Source of the DNA: Paenibacillus sp. HW567
GTDB lineage: Bacteria; Bacillota; Bacilli; Paenibacillales; Paenibacillaceae
NCBI RefSeq assembly: GCF_000374185.1
Contig: NZ_KB910518.1
Coordinates: 1,668,546-1,732,545 of the forward strand
Length of the DNA stretch: 64,000 nt
Direction of reading: 5' to 3'
Below the pieces are notes generated by a model, which was not told the origin of the DNA, made no database searches, and worked only from the letters and a program-made list of their open reading frames with translations. Each line of letters begins with the position of its first letter. Position 1 is the stretch's first letter. Made by a program: the position numbers and the translations under genes. Shown piece by piece: positions 17,431-26,318 of this stretch.

Positions 17431-18538
17431 ATTATCTCTTCGTTGGGTCTGCTGTGCCATCTGGCTTATTTCAGTACCCGCTGGACCGGGTCTGGGCATA
17501 TCCCGGTCAGCAATATGTATGAGTGCATGACATTTTTATCCATGATGATCATGGTAGCCTTTACTGTGATCTATGCGATCTACCGTAAAATCATCCTCGG
17601 TGTTTTTGCGGTACCGATTTCGATTATTGTGATGGCTTACGCGGCAGTTTTTCCGCAAGAGGTTCAGCCGCTGATTCCTTCGCTCCAATCAATCTGTCTG
17701 AACATTCATGTCACGCTGGCTGCGCTGGGGAAACCTCCCTCGCTGTCGCCTTTGCGGCCGGTCTTATGTACCTGCTGCGCACTGTGAATTTCCACAGCGT
17801 GGAGCGGAATAACCGCAAGCAGCAGCGTCTGGTTGAATTTACTCTGTTCTCAATCATTGTTATAATTGGTTTTCTTGGGCCGGTATTTACTTTTCGCGGC
17901 GCCGGATACGAAGCTGTTTTTGTCCGTTCGAACGTTACGATTGACAGCCCCGGGCAGGGAGATAGTACAATAGAGAAAGTGAGTTATAAAATGCCACCCA
18001 TTGTGGCACCTTACCATAGCGAAATTGAGAGCTTCCAGCCGTTTCTCGGGATGCGCGAACCGCTTTTCGAAGCGCCTTCATGGATGAAGGGCGTAAATGC
18101 CGGGCGGAAATTCAATACAGTAATCTGGTCGCTGATTTCCGGAGCAATTCTTTACGGAATTCTCCGTTTGGCCGCCCGGAGGCCTTTGGGCGCAGCTATT
18201 CATCCGGTCCTGGATGGAATTGACGGGAATGATCTCGATGAAATTACGTACAGGGCGATTGCCATAGGCTTCCCGATGTTTCGCTGGGGGCTTTGATTTT
18301 TGCAATGATATGGGCCCAGGTGGCCTGGGGCAGGTTTTGGGGAGGGGACCCCAAAGAAGTCTGGGCACTTGTCACCTGGCTGTTCTACAGCGCCTACCTG
18401 CATTTGCGGCTGGCACGCGGATGGCAGGGGAGCAAATCCGCTTGGCTCGCCGTACTCGGCTTTCTGGTCGTAATGTTTACCCTGGTTGGCGTCAATTTGG
18501 TCATCGCCGGACTTCATACATATGCGGGGACGGATTGA
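17431..18538 (+). pseudogene. resC: resC (ccsA-type) remnant with frameshifts
   Basis: ResC (CcsA) is the haem-handling membrane partner of ResB. Three frames are needed to read it. From about 17440: HIPVSNMYECMTFLSMM to TLAALG. From about 17731: LMYLLRTVNFHS to LAARRPLGAAIHPVLD. From about 18290: [18 protein letters not shown] to the stop at 18538. The N-terminus is lost in the fusion with resB, frameshifts lie near 17730 and 18285, and the CcsA haem motif WGWDPKE has become WGGDPKE. It cannot encode a working protein. Confidence 0.88.
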
Positions 18539-18615
18539 GGAGGTTTTACCTGCTGATGCAGCACTTAAACTTAAGGGTAACGTTCTACTGTATTTGATGA
18601 AGGGGTTGTTGTGAA

Positions 18616-19332
18616 ATGGCAGAGCATTTGAACAGAATTCTGGTGGTGGATGATGAGGAACGCATTCGCCGCCTGCTAAAGATGTATCTTGAAAAAGAAG
18701 GCTATGAGATTGATGAGGCGGAAGACGGCGAAGTCGCTCTGCGCAAAGCTACAGCCAATGATTATGGCTTGATTTTGCTGGATGTGATGCTGCCTGGAAT
18801 TGACGGGATTGAAGTGCTGACCAGACTCAGAGGGGTCAAATCGACCCCGGTCCTGATGCTGACAGCCAAGGGTGAGGAGATCAACCGCGTACAGGGCTTC
18901 GAGATGGGGGCTGACGATTATGTAGTCAAACCGTTCAGTCCGCGCGAAGTGATCTACCGGGTGAAGGCGATTATGCGCCGCTCCTCCGCAACAGCCTTTT
19001 TATCCAAAGAGAGCAATTCCAGCAACAATATCGTCTTTCCCCACCTTATCATTGAGCATGATGCACACCGCGTAACCGCCGGAGGCCAGGAGGTAAGCCT
19101 CACTCCGAAGGAGTACGAGCTGCTGCATTATTTGGCTATCTCGCCGGACAAGGTGTTCTCGCGCGAGGAGCTGCTTAAGGATGTGTGGAATTACGAATTC
19201 TTCGGAGATTTGCGCACAGTGGATACGCATGTCAAACGGCTGCGCGAGAAGCTGAACAAGGTATCACCGGAATCGGCAGCAATGATCACCACAGTATGGG
19301 GCGTAGGCTATAAGCTTGAGGTACCCAAATAG
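18616..19332 (+). CDS. resD: Response regulator ResD
   Basis: OmpR-family transcription factor of the ResDE redox system controlling aerobic and anaerobic respiration genes. The receiver domain has acidic VDDEE (Asp12, Asp13) and phospho-acceptor Asp56 in LLDVMLPGIDG; the winged-helix domain includes TPKEYELLHYLA and RTVDTHVKRLREKL. The 238-residue length is normal. It is intact although the resBC genes before it are broken, so it must be transcribed through them or from its own promoter. Confidence 0.93.
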   Translation: MAEHLNRILVVDDEERIRRLLKMYLEKEGYEIDEAEDGEVALRKATANDYGLILLDVMLPGIDGIEVLTRLRGVKSTPVLMLTAKGEEINRVQGFEMGADDYVVKPFSPREVIYRVKAIMRRSSATAFLSKESNSSNNIVFPHLIIEHDAHRVTAGGQEVSLTPKEYELLHYLAISPDKVFSREELLKDVWNYEFFGDLRTVDTHVKRLREKLNKVSPESAAMITTVWGVGYKLEVPK

Positions 19333-20772
19333 GTGAATTTCTGGAGAAGTCTTGTCGGCAAGCTGTGGATCACGATCATCTGTCTGGTTGCTGTCGTGCT
19401 GATCACGCTGGGGCTTTTTCTGCTGCCCTATATCGACAGTAACTTCGCCAATTCCGGGGCGATCAAACGCTTGTTTATGTATGCCTGTATGATAGGATTT
19501 TCCTTGACGACGTTCTTCGCCTTATTTCTGTTTACCAAAATAACCCAGCCGATGCACCAGGTAATTGAAGCGGCCAACGATATCCGCCGCGGCGAATACG
19601 GGACCAGACTGACGCTGGTCACCAGTGATGAAATCGGCCAGCTTGCCACGTCCTTCAATCACATGGCGGAGGAGCTGGAGAAGAATATCCGCAGCCTGAA
19701 TCACGAAAAGGGTCATTTATCCAGTGTGCTGCGGAGCATGAGCGATGCTGTAATTACCTTTGATATAGAAGGGCGGATTATACTGACGAACCCGCATGGC
19801 CAGGCACTGCTTGAGACCTGGAGCGATCTGAGCTGGGAAGCGGAGAGCGAATCCGAGCTGTACCCAGAAGGAATGGGCAGTGGTGAGGTTCCGCCGCCGC
19901 TGCGCCGGTTGTTCGACAGCACTCTGAATCAGGGGGGAGATCAGCGCTCCCAGGTGCATGTGCGCCAGGGCGTCTGGTCTGTTCATATGGCTCCGCTGTA
20001 TTCCGAGGATTCGATCCGGGGAGCCGTTGCTGTTCTGCGTGATGTCACCGAGGAGGTTAGGCTGGAGAAAATGCGCCGGGACTTCGTTGCCAATGTCTCG
20101 CATGAAATCCGTACACCGCTCTCGATGATGCAGGGCTACAGTGAGGCGCTGCTGGATGGAATGGCCTCCTCTCCAGAGGAGAGCAGCGAGCTGGTGCAGG
20201 TTATTCATGATGAATCGCTGCGGATGGGACGCCTTGTGAAGGATTTGCTGGATCTTGCCCGCATGGAGGCAGGACACACCGATATGAAAAAGACTCAGGT
20301 GAATATGGGTGAGCTGCTGGAACGGATGTACCGCAAATTTTCCGTACGGGCCAAGGAGAGAGGGATTATTCTTGAGTTGAATCCCGCAGGTGATGCCCTG
20401 ATCCTCAAGGCAGCGGACGAAGACAAGCTGGAGCAGGTGCTGACCAATCTGCTTGATAATGCCTTCAGGCACACGCCTGCGGATAAACATATCTCCATGC
20501 TGTCCCGCTCTACGGTGCTTGAAGGACGCCGCTTCCTGGAGATTGATATCCGGGATGAAGGGATGGGCATTCCGCCCGAGGATCTCCCCTATATTTTCGA
20601 CCGCTTCTACAAAGCGGACAAAGCCCGGGTACGCGGCGAATCCGGGGGAACCGGTCTGGGACTGGCGATTGTCAAAAATATCGTCGAGTCGCATCATGGA
20701 ACAGTCTCGGCATCCAGCAAGCTGGGAGAAGGAACGACCTTCACCCTGCGGCTCCCTGTCGAAAAACAGTAA
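19333..20772 (+). CDS. resE: Sensor histidine kinase ResE
   Basis: Membrane kinase that phosphorylates ResD. Two N-terminal helices (about 9-32 and 44-65) lie close together, leaving little extracellular loop; HAMP (about 67-120), PAS (about 130-235), HisKA with FVANVSHEIRTPLSMM, and HATPase with NLLDNAFRHT, DEGMGIPPEDL and GGTGLGLAIVK follow. Signal is probably read inside the cell through the PAS domain. GTG 19333 directly follows the resD stop, so translation is coupled. Confidence 0.93.
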   Translation: MNFWRSLVGKLWITIICLVAVVLITLGLFLLPYIDSNFANSGAIKRLFMYACMIGFSLTTFFALFLFTKITQPMHQVIEAANDIRRGEYGTRLTLVTSDEIGQLATSFNHMAEELEKNIRSLNHEKGHLSSVLRSMSDAVITFDIEGRIILTNPHGQALLETWSDLSWEAESESELYPEGMGSGEVPPPLRRLFDSTLNQGGDQRSQVHVRQGVWSVHMAPLYSEDSIRGAVAVLRDVTEEVRLEKMRRDFVANVSHEIRTPLSMMQGYSEALLDGMASSPEESSELVQVIHDESLRMGRLVKDLLDLARMEAGHTDMKKTQVNMGELLERMYRKFSVRAKERGIILELNPAGDALILKAADEDKLEQVLTNLLDNAFRHTPADKHISMLSRSTVLEGRRFLEIDIRDEGMGIPPEDLPYIFDRFYKADKARVRGESGGTGLGLAIVKNIVESHHGTVSASSKLGEGTTFTLRLPVEKQ

Positions 20773-20790
20773 AGCCAGACAATGTGTGAC

Positions 20791-20818
20791 AGCGCCTCTG
20801 ACAGCAGAGGTGCTTTTT
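20791..20818 (+). terminator. Intrinsic terminator after resE
   Basis: AGCGCCTCT (20791-20799) pairs with AGAGGTGCT (20806-20814), allowing one G-T pair, followed by TTTTT. Confidence 0.85.
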
Positions 20819-20897
20819 GTTGAAATCACCACATTAATCTTGTTCATCGTGGAACATATTCCAAGCGATCGAAGGCAGTTTTAGGAGGCGCACCATT

Positions 20898-22391
20898 ATG
20901 ATTTTATCACTAGACCAAGGGACTACCAGCTCGCGGGCGATTCTCTTCGACCATGAAGCGCGTATGGTCTCACAGGGGCAATATGAGATCAGGCAGATCT
21001 TTCCCCGGCCAGGCTGGGTAGAGCATGACCCGGAGCAAATCTGGGAAAGCCAGCTTGCGGCAGCGCGAGATGCCATCAGCAGAAGTGGAAGGGCGGCATC
21101 CGCGATAGCCGCCATTGGCATTACCAATCAGCGGGAAACCGCGCTGATCTGGGACAAGGCGACCGGTGAACCGGTATATCCGGCTATTGTATGGCAGGAC
21201 CGCCGCACGGCTGAGCAGTGCGAGGAACTGAAGCAGAGGGGGCTGGCCGAAGAGATTGCCGCCAAGACGGGGCTCGTTGTGGATGCCTATTTCTCAGCCA
21301 CCAAGCTGGCCTGGATTCTGGATCATGTCCCAGGCGCCAGAGAACGCGCGGACAAGGGGGAACTGCTGGCAGGGACTATTGATAGCTGGCTGATCTGGAA
21401 GCTCACAGGCGGCGCTGTACACGCCACGGATGTTACGAATGCTTCACGGACCATGCTGTTTAATCTGCACGAACGAAGATGGGACATGTCCCTTATCGAA
21501 GAACTCGGAATTCCCTTCTCCATTCTGCCGGAGGTCAGAATGTCAGGGGGAGCATTTGGAACGGCTGACGCTCACTGGTTCGGAGCGGAGATTCCAATCC
21601 GTTCTGTGCTCGGCGATCAGCAGGCCGCCTTGTTCGGACATACCTGTCTTGAGGCCGGCAGCGCCAAAAATACCTACGGCACGGGCTGTTTTATTCTCAT
21701 GAATACAGGGACTGAAGCCGTTGCCTCCAGCCACGGACTGCTGACCACTGTGGCCTGGGGCATGGGAGACGAATTGTATTATGCTCTCGAAGGAAGCGTG
21801 TTCGTAGCCGGAGCCGCTGTACAGTGGCTGCATGAGGGGCTGGGGCTTATTGAGGGACCGGCGGACTCAGAGGAGCGGGCCGGGGAGGTAGAGGATAGTG
21901 AAGGGGTTGTAGTCGTCCCTGCCTTCACCGGGCTTGGCGCACCGTATTGGGATATGTATGCCAGAGGCGCGGTTTTCGGCTTGACCCGCGGGACTACAGC
22001 GGGGCATTTGGTGCGGGCTACACTGGAATCGCTTGCTTTTCAATCACGCGACGTGATCGGAGCCATGGAAAAGGATGCAGGCATGCCGCTGACAGGGCTG
22101 AGGGTCGATGGCGGCGCTGTGCGTAATGATCTGCTTATGCAGTTTCAAGCAGATATTCTCGGGAGCAGGGTTACGCGGACAACGTATGCCGAGACGACAG
22201 CACTCGGGGCGGCGCTGCTTGCCGGTCTGACCTCGGGGATTTGGAACAGGGAGCAGCTTGAGCGCTTTAACAAGGCCGAGAAGGTCTTCCTGCCGTATAT
22301 GGAGGAGTCGGAGCGGGAACGCCGCTACGAAGCCTGGCAGGATGCTGTATCGCGCACTATGGGCTGGGAAAAGCATGAAGGATATCGGTGA
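20898..22391 (+). CDS. glpK: Glycerol kinase
   Basis: Phosphorylates glycerol to glycerol 3-phosphate using ATP. FGGY-family signatures are present: SLDQGTTSSRAILFDHEAR at the start, ITNQRET, and GDQQAALFGHTC in the middle, plus the C-terminal LRVDGGAVRNDLLMQFQADI. The 497-residue length is normal. TAGGAGG precedes the ATG. It stands alone between two terminators, without glpF or glpD beside it. The strict N-terminus of many homologues is a few residues longer. Confidence 0.95.
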   Translation: MILSLDQGTTSSRAILFDHEARMVSQGQYEIRQIFPRPGWVEHDPEQIWESQLAAARDAISRSGRAASAIAAIGITNQRETALIWDKATGEPVYPAIVWQDRRTAEQCEELKQRGLAEEIAAKTGLVVDAYFSATKLAWILDHVPGARERADKGELLAGTIDSWLIWKLTGGAVHATDVTNASRTMLFNLHERRWDMSLIEELGIPFSILPEVRMSGGAFGTADAHWFGAEIPIRSVLGDQQAALFGHTCLEAGSAKNTYGTGCFILMNTGTEAVASSHGLLTTVAWGMGDELYYALEGSVFVAGAAVQWLHEGLGLIEGPADSEERAGEVEDSEGVVVVPAFTGLGAPYWDMYARGAVFGLTRGTTAGHLVRATLESLAFQSRDVIGAMEKDAGMPLTGLRVDGGAVRNDLLMQFQADILGSRVTRTTYAETTALGAALLAGLTSGIWNREQLERFNKAEKVFLPYMEESERERRYEAWQDAVSRTMGWEKHEGYR

Positions 22392-22438
22392 GGGCAACAG
22401 GCCAACGGGAATTGAATACGGGGCGTGCCAGGGAAAAA

Positions 22439-22484
22439 AAGAGCGGCCTGCAGCAGAATTTCTGCTTGCAGCCCGCTTTTTTGT
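22439..22484. terminator. Bidirectional terminator between glpK and KASIII gene
   Basis: GAGCGGCCTGCAGCAGAA pairs with TTCTGCTTGCAGCCCGCT across 22440-22478, flanked by an A-run on the left and TTTTTT on the right. It can end both glpK and the convergent four-gene operon. Confidence 0.85.
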
Positions 22485-22487
22485 CAT

Positions 22488-23480
22488 TTAATACTCAATT
22501 ACAAAAGCTACGTTTTGCCAGCCTGCGCCAACGGTCCAGAAGAGGACCTTGTCGCCGCGCTCAATTTGTCCCGTAGTTACTGCTTTGTGCAGAGCGACAA
22601 AAGGGCTGCTTGTCGAAGTGTATCCGAATTCATCGCCGATGTAGACGGCAACGTCGCTGTCGATGCCGGTCTTCTCGGAAACCGCGCGGATGTTGGGCAG
22701 TGACAATTGCGAGAAGCAGGCTGCTTTGATGGATTCCGGGGCAATCTCATTGATGTTTAGCAGCGTGTTGATGGATTCTGACGCTGCGTCCACACAAATG
22801 GAATCATCAAAGGGAATGAATCTCACATTGAACTCTCCCGCATCCACGCCGCTGCGTCCAAGGTTCGCCAAGCCCTCTGCAGGGAACAACGAGTTCCCGT
22901 ATACACAGGTGTCTGTCTGGTAGATGGAATCAATGAAGCCTACGGAGTTCTCATCACGTTCCAGAATGAGCGCAGCCGCGGCATCGCCGAAATTGGCGTA
23001 ATAGACAGGATCGTTTTTGTTGGCATGCGGTGCAACATGGTCGGAGCCGATGACCAGCGCGCGGCGGATTCTCGGGTTGGCCATCATTTGCCGGCTAACC
23101 TGCTCCACCGATGCCGTCATGCCCGCACAGTTCGCATTGCTGTCGATACAAATCGTATGCGATGCCCCGCCGATCAGACGATGGATCATCAATGAATTCG
23201 TAGGAAAAATATATTCAGGAGTTTGGCTCGCATAAGCGATAAGGTCAATATCGGCCCCGGTCAGTCCCGTCTTATCCAGCACATTGCTCGCGGCCTCAAA
23301 AGCCATTGTCAGAGAGTTCTCATCCTTGCTGTCAATGCTGTAGCGGCTTTCACGGCCCAGAGTAGCCAGAAGACCACGGATATCAATACCCTTTTCATCA
23401 AAATGTTGTATGAAAAAATCATTGCCAATCTTTTTGCTTGGATGATAGATATCAATGTCCTTAATTCGAATTCCGGCCAT
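22488..23480 (-). CDS. Atypical KASIII-like acyltransferase
   Basis: Thiolase-fold protein of the 3-oxoacyl-ACP synthase III (FabH) type. The acyl-accepting Cys118 lies in SNANCAGMTASVE, and GDAAAALIL fits the family. However, the FabH HQAN motif is SQLS at 257-260, and the GNTSAAS motif is GYTSTSS at 286-292, so the decarboxylating His and Asn appear lost. That suggests acyl transfer or ester/thioester formation, not ordinary chain condensation. ATG 23480 follows GAGGAGG perfectly; an upstream in-frame extension to 23537 lacks a ribosome binding site. Last gene of the c-di-GMP-riboswitch operon. Confidence 0.75.
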   Translation of the reverse strand: MAGIRIKDIDIYHPSKKIGNDFFIQHFDEKGIDIRGLLATLGRESRYSIDSKDENSLTMAFEAASNVLDKTGLTGADIDLIAYASQTPEYIFPTNSLMIHRLIGGASHTICIDSNANCAGMTASVEQVSRQMMANPRIRRALVIGSDHVAPHANKNDPVYYANFGDAAAALILERDENSVGFIDSIYQTDTCVYGNSLFPAEGLANLGRSGVDAGEFNVRFIPFDDSICVDAASESINTLLNINEIAPESIKAACFSQLSLPNIRAVSEKTGIDSDVAVYIGDEFGYTSTSSPFVALHKAVTTGQIERGDKVLFWTVGAGWQNVAFVIEY

Positions 23481-23559
23481 ATTAATCCTCCTCAAAGTTT
23501 TGTGAGAATAAAATTCCTGATACTTCTCTTCGAACAAAACTTGCTTTGGAAATATTTAA

Positions 23560-23910
23560 TTAAGCAGAAACAGTCGAAATGATCTCCAGGTTTTCAAGTC
23601 CTGCCTTGCGGCCCAGACGGGCAAGCTGCATTTTCAGGATCGGGTTATTCTCCAGAGTAAGGCTCACTTTATCAAATCCGTCAGCCTTGAACATAACAAA
23701 GCAGCTTTCAAGCAAAGGCACAACATCAGGAGCGGTTACATTCAGCTTTCTGCAGTCAATGTCAAGTGCATAATCAGCAGGTGTGATTGGATTGATGGTT
23801 TGCTGATACGCCTGGATTGACTTAAGGCCATCATCGTTAGAGAAAGTGCCTTCCAGTTCAATTTTAATGACCTTTTTAACAGAATCGGTGTTCAAAATAA
23901 ATTTTCCCAT
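23560..23910 (-). CDS. STAS-like small protein
   Basis: A 116-residue soluble protein with alternating strands and helices reminiscent of the STAS/SpoIIAA fold: VIKIELEGTFSND, YALDIDCRKLNVTAPDVVPLL and FDKVSLTLENNP. A STAS-type phosphorylatable Ser at the usual place is not obvious, so the assignment is tentative. GGGAGAGA precedes the ATG. It lies 79 bases before the KASIII-like gene and 111 bases after the CMD-family gene in the same operon. It may act as a scaffold or regulator for the pathway enzymes. Confidence 0.55.
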   Translation of the reverse strand: MGKFILNTDSVKKVIKIELEGTFSNDDGLKSIQAYQQTINPITPADYALDIDCRKLNVTAPDVVPLLESCFVMFKADGFDKVSLTLENNPILKMQLARLGRKAGLENLEIISTVSA

Positions 23911-24021
23911 GTGCTGATCTCTCCCAATAGTTAAATTGTGTGAAGCATAAGTATGAGCATTCTAAAACTTATATTGATATGTCGAAATTCGACAGTAAAA
24001 CCTTTGTTTTGGGCAAACGGA

Positions 24022-24390
24022 TTATTTGATTTCCTCCAGCGTTTCGAGCAGCACATTAAAGGCCGAAATGACTCTTGGAGCACCGATAACAGGTACCAGA
24101 TGTAGTAAAATGCCCTTAATCTGCTCTACGGTCATTCCTACGCGGAGCGCCATCACGTAATGGACTCCCAACTGCTCGTATTGTCCCATCGTAATCAGCG
24201 AGGATATGACGGCGATTTCCTTCCAATCAGAACCGATAGCAGTACGCTGGAAAATATCTCCGTAGGCATTGCCCATAATAAACTCAGCCAATTCGGGAAA
24301 ATGCTCTTTCACCGGAGCCAGCGCCTTAGCGCCGTAATCACCGGACAGGTTGGAGAAATGCTCAAAACCGCTGTTGATATTGTTCTTCAC
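24022..24390 (-). CDS. Carboxymuconolactone decarboxylase family protein
   Basis: All-helical 122-residue protein with the CMD-family pattern SDWKEIAVISSLITMG, QLGVHYVMALRVGMTVEQIKGILLHL and VIGAPRVISAF. The Cys-x-x-Cys of AhpD-type peroxidase members is absent, so it belongs with the decarboxylase-like or unknown-substrate group. A GTG start at 24390 follows AGGGGGCG. It sits between the ThDP enzyme and the STAS-like gene, suggesting it handles a product or intermediate of the ThDP enzyme, perhaps a decarboxylation. Substrate unknown. Confidence 0.7.
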   Translation of the reverse strand: MKNNINSGFEHFSNLSGDYGAKALAPVKEHFPELAEFIMGNAYGDIFQRTAIGSDWKEIAVISSLITMGQYEQLGVHYVMALRVGMTVEQIKGILLHLVPVIGAPRVISAFNVLLETLEEIK

Positions 24391-24431
24391 GAAAGACGCC
24401 CCCTATAGTGTGATGGTGCAGATGCTTCTTC

Positions 24432-26084
24432 TTAGTTGAGATTCAAGGTGCGGTGGGCCGTAGGAGGCACTTCGTCACGGTCGGTCAACAGCTCAATAAC
24501 AGCGACGCGGTTCGAGGCTACTGCTTCATTCAGCGCCGAAGCAAACTGCTCTGCTGTTTCGCATCTATACCCCGTGGCTCCCAGCGATTCAGCGAATTTT
24601 ACCGCATCCATTGGAACCTCGAAGAGGGTGCCGTCAATCCGGCCTGTAGTTTTTTGCATGCCCTTCAATGCCATGTCGAGCTGCATATTGTTTACTACAA
24701 TAAAAATGACCGGAATATCCTTGCACACAGCGGTGTTGATTTCTGTTCCGAGCATCATAAAGCAGCCATCGCCGGTAATGCAGACAATGGTTTCTTCAGG
24801 AGAGGCCACCTTAGCGCCTATAGCCATGCCAATTGAATTGCCCATGCAGGCAAAATAGGCATCAAAGACGAAACTTCCCGGTTTCTTCACGTTGTACCAT
24901 TTCACAGCATTGAACCCGTGGCTTCCGTCATCGACAAAGAGGGTGTTGTTATAAGGGAGCTGTTCGCTCATTGTGCTCATTATCGAAGCGAGAGAGAGCT
25001 TGGACAATACAGGCAGCTCTTCTTTGTAATGAGGGCCTGTCTCCGTTTCACGTGCCGGAATGCTGCTGGTATCGACATTCTCCAGATAGAACGCCAGATT
25101 ATCACGCAAATCGCCACTGACAGAAATGGTGGGAGAGTTTAATATTTTCCCGACAAACGTAGGATCGACATCAAATTGAATCAGGGTATTCGGATGGTTC
25201 TCCGCCTTAAGATTGCAGATTGTCATATCGCTCAGCCGCGAGCCGAGCACGATGAACAAATCGCTGCGGTTCAGCATATCATCCCCATGCTTGCAGCCGC
25301 CGACACCGATTGGACCGTGATATAGCGGATGATCCCAGGCAATAGCGCCTTTGCCCCCTGGAGAAGTCACAACAGGAATATTGAATGTCTCTGCGAGCTG
25401 AACCAGCTCTTTATGCGCCCCGGAGCGGTTGACGCCTTTGCCGGCAATGATGAGAGGATGGCTGGATTGATGAATAGCCGAGATCACCCGCTCGAAATTA
25501 CTGTGGCTGATCAGATTTTCCCGTTCAGGGATCACAATCCGGCACTCTTCAAGGAGTTCTGTCTGCACATCAAAAGGGATGCACAGGTGGACAGGGCCAC
25601 GCTTGCCGCTTAAGGCCGTCGAAATAGCATGATTAAAAATGGTGCTGAAATGATCGCCGCGTTCAACCAGCTTGCTGAAAAGAGTTGCAGGTCTGAACAT
25701 TTCCGCCAGATCGGCGAGATAGGCCGAAGAATCCTGGCACTGGGGAATCCCCAGCTCCTTGATGGATTGATGGCCGGTAATGAACAGCACAGGAAGGTTG
25801 TTCGCCTTGGCATGCGCTGCAGCGGTGAGCAGATTGGTTCCGCCTGGACCGGAGGTGCCAAAGGCTACTCCAAGGCCGCCTGTTTTTAGAGCATAACCTG
25901 CGGCTTCGAACCCAGAACTGGATTCATGTCTTCCGGGAATAAACTCAATGCCATGATCAACCATCTTGAGAACTACAGGACAAATAGACTTGCCGATTAT
26001 GCCAAAAGAATGTGTTACACCGAGGTTTCGTAGTGCCTGAGCCATATAATCTGCGACTGTTTTCAGAAAATCCACCCCACCCAA
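24432..26084 (-). CDS. ThDP-dependent enzyme, acetolactate synthase-like
   Basis: Three-domain thiamine diphosphate enzyme of the acetolactate synthase/pyruvate oxidase/benzoylformate decarboxylase superfamily. The catalytic Glu54 is in GRHESSSGFEAAGYA, the ThDP/Mg motif is GDG (438-440) followed by NN (465-466), and a central domain reads LIIAGKGVNRSGA. No small regulatory subunit gene is nearby, which argues against branched-chain amino acid synthesis. The start is uncertain: TTG 26084 or GTG 26075, both close to GGTGGGG. It is the first gene after a c-di-GMP-I riboswitch. The substrate is unknown; decarboxylation plus carboligation is the likely chemistry. Confidence 0.8.
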   Translation of the reverse strand: MGGVDFLKTVADYMAQALRNLGVTHSFGIIGKSICPVVLKMVDHGIEFIPGRHESSSGFEAAGYALKTGGLGVAFGTSGPGGTNLLTAAAHAKANNLPVLFITGHQSIKELGIPQCQDSSAYLADLAEMFRPATLFSKLVERGDHFSTIFNHAISTALSGKRGPVHLCIPFDVQTELLEECRIVIPERENLISHSNFERVISAIHQSSHPLIIAGKGVNRSGAHKELVQLAETFNIPVVTSPGGKGAIAWDHPLYHGPIGVGGCKHGDDMLNRSDLFIVLGSRLSDMTICNLKAENHPNTLIQFDVDPTFVGKILNSPTISVSGDLRDNLAFYLENVDTSSIPARETETGPHYKEELPVLSKLSLASIMSTMSEQLPYNNTLFVDDGSHGFNAVKWYNVKKPGSFVFDAYFACMGNSIGMAIGAKVASPEETIVCITGDGCFMMLGTEINTAVCKDIPVIFIVVNNMQLDMALKGMQKTTGRIDGTLFEVPMDAVKFAESLGATGYRCETAEQFASALNEAVASNRVAVIELLTDRDEVPPTAHRTLNLN

Positions 26085-26110
26085 TGTTATTATTTATTTA
26101 GCTTAAATAG

Positions 26111-26136
26111 AAAACCTGCACTCGGAAGAGCACAGG
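26111..26136 (-). terminator. Candidate riboswitch terminator before the ThDP gene
   Basis: On the minus strand CCTGTGCTC pairs with GAGTGCAGG around a TTCC loop, followed by TTTTCTATTT. The flanking 9-mers at 26142-26150 and 26094-26102 are exact reverse complements, giving an alternative outer helix. This is the probable expression platform of the c-di-GMP riboswitch. The T-run is short. Confidence 0.55.
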
Positions 26137-26193
26137 CAGCCGCTAAATAACCATGTTGAACGAAAGAAACATAATGCAGACGTTCCGGTTCTT

Positions 26194-26280
26194 GAGCAAC
26201 CTGGCTGTCATGGTCCCGGTAAAAGCATGAGACTGTAGATCCATGGCTTTGCGTCATTCCCTTTCGGAGAATTTTGCCAA
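26194..26280 (-). promoter_or_regulatory. Cyclic di-GMP-I riboswitch (GEMM-I)
   Basis: The minus strand from 26280 reads GGCAAA, a helix capped by CGAAAG, then GACGCAAAGCC, the invariant core of the GEMM-I aptamer including the GAAA-tetraloop receptor side. The second arm ends with GACAGCCAGGTTGC, matching the conserved 3' strand. It lies between a candidate promoter and a terminator-like hairpin, 110 bases before the ThDP gene. It should bind c-di-GMP and control the four-gene operon; whether ligand turns expression on or off cannot be told by eye. Confidence 0.88.
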
Positions 26281-26318
26281 TATATTTTTATTAATGAAAT
26301 AAAGCATAATTTTACTTT

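Noticed and set aside
19717..20847. Minus-strand frame of 376 codons opposite resE
   Set aside because: Shadow of the kinase gene; no family resemblance and no start signals.
22488..23480. Calling the KASIII-like gene fabH
   Set aside because: The HQAN His and the GNTSAAS Asn are replaced, so the housekeeping reaction is unlikely.
24432..26084. Calling the ThDP enzyme IlvB
   Set aside because: No ilvN/ilvC neighbour, riboswitch control by c-di-GMP and company of a KASIII argue against branched-chain amino acid synthesis.
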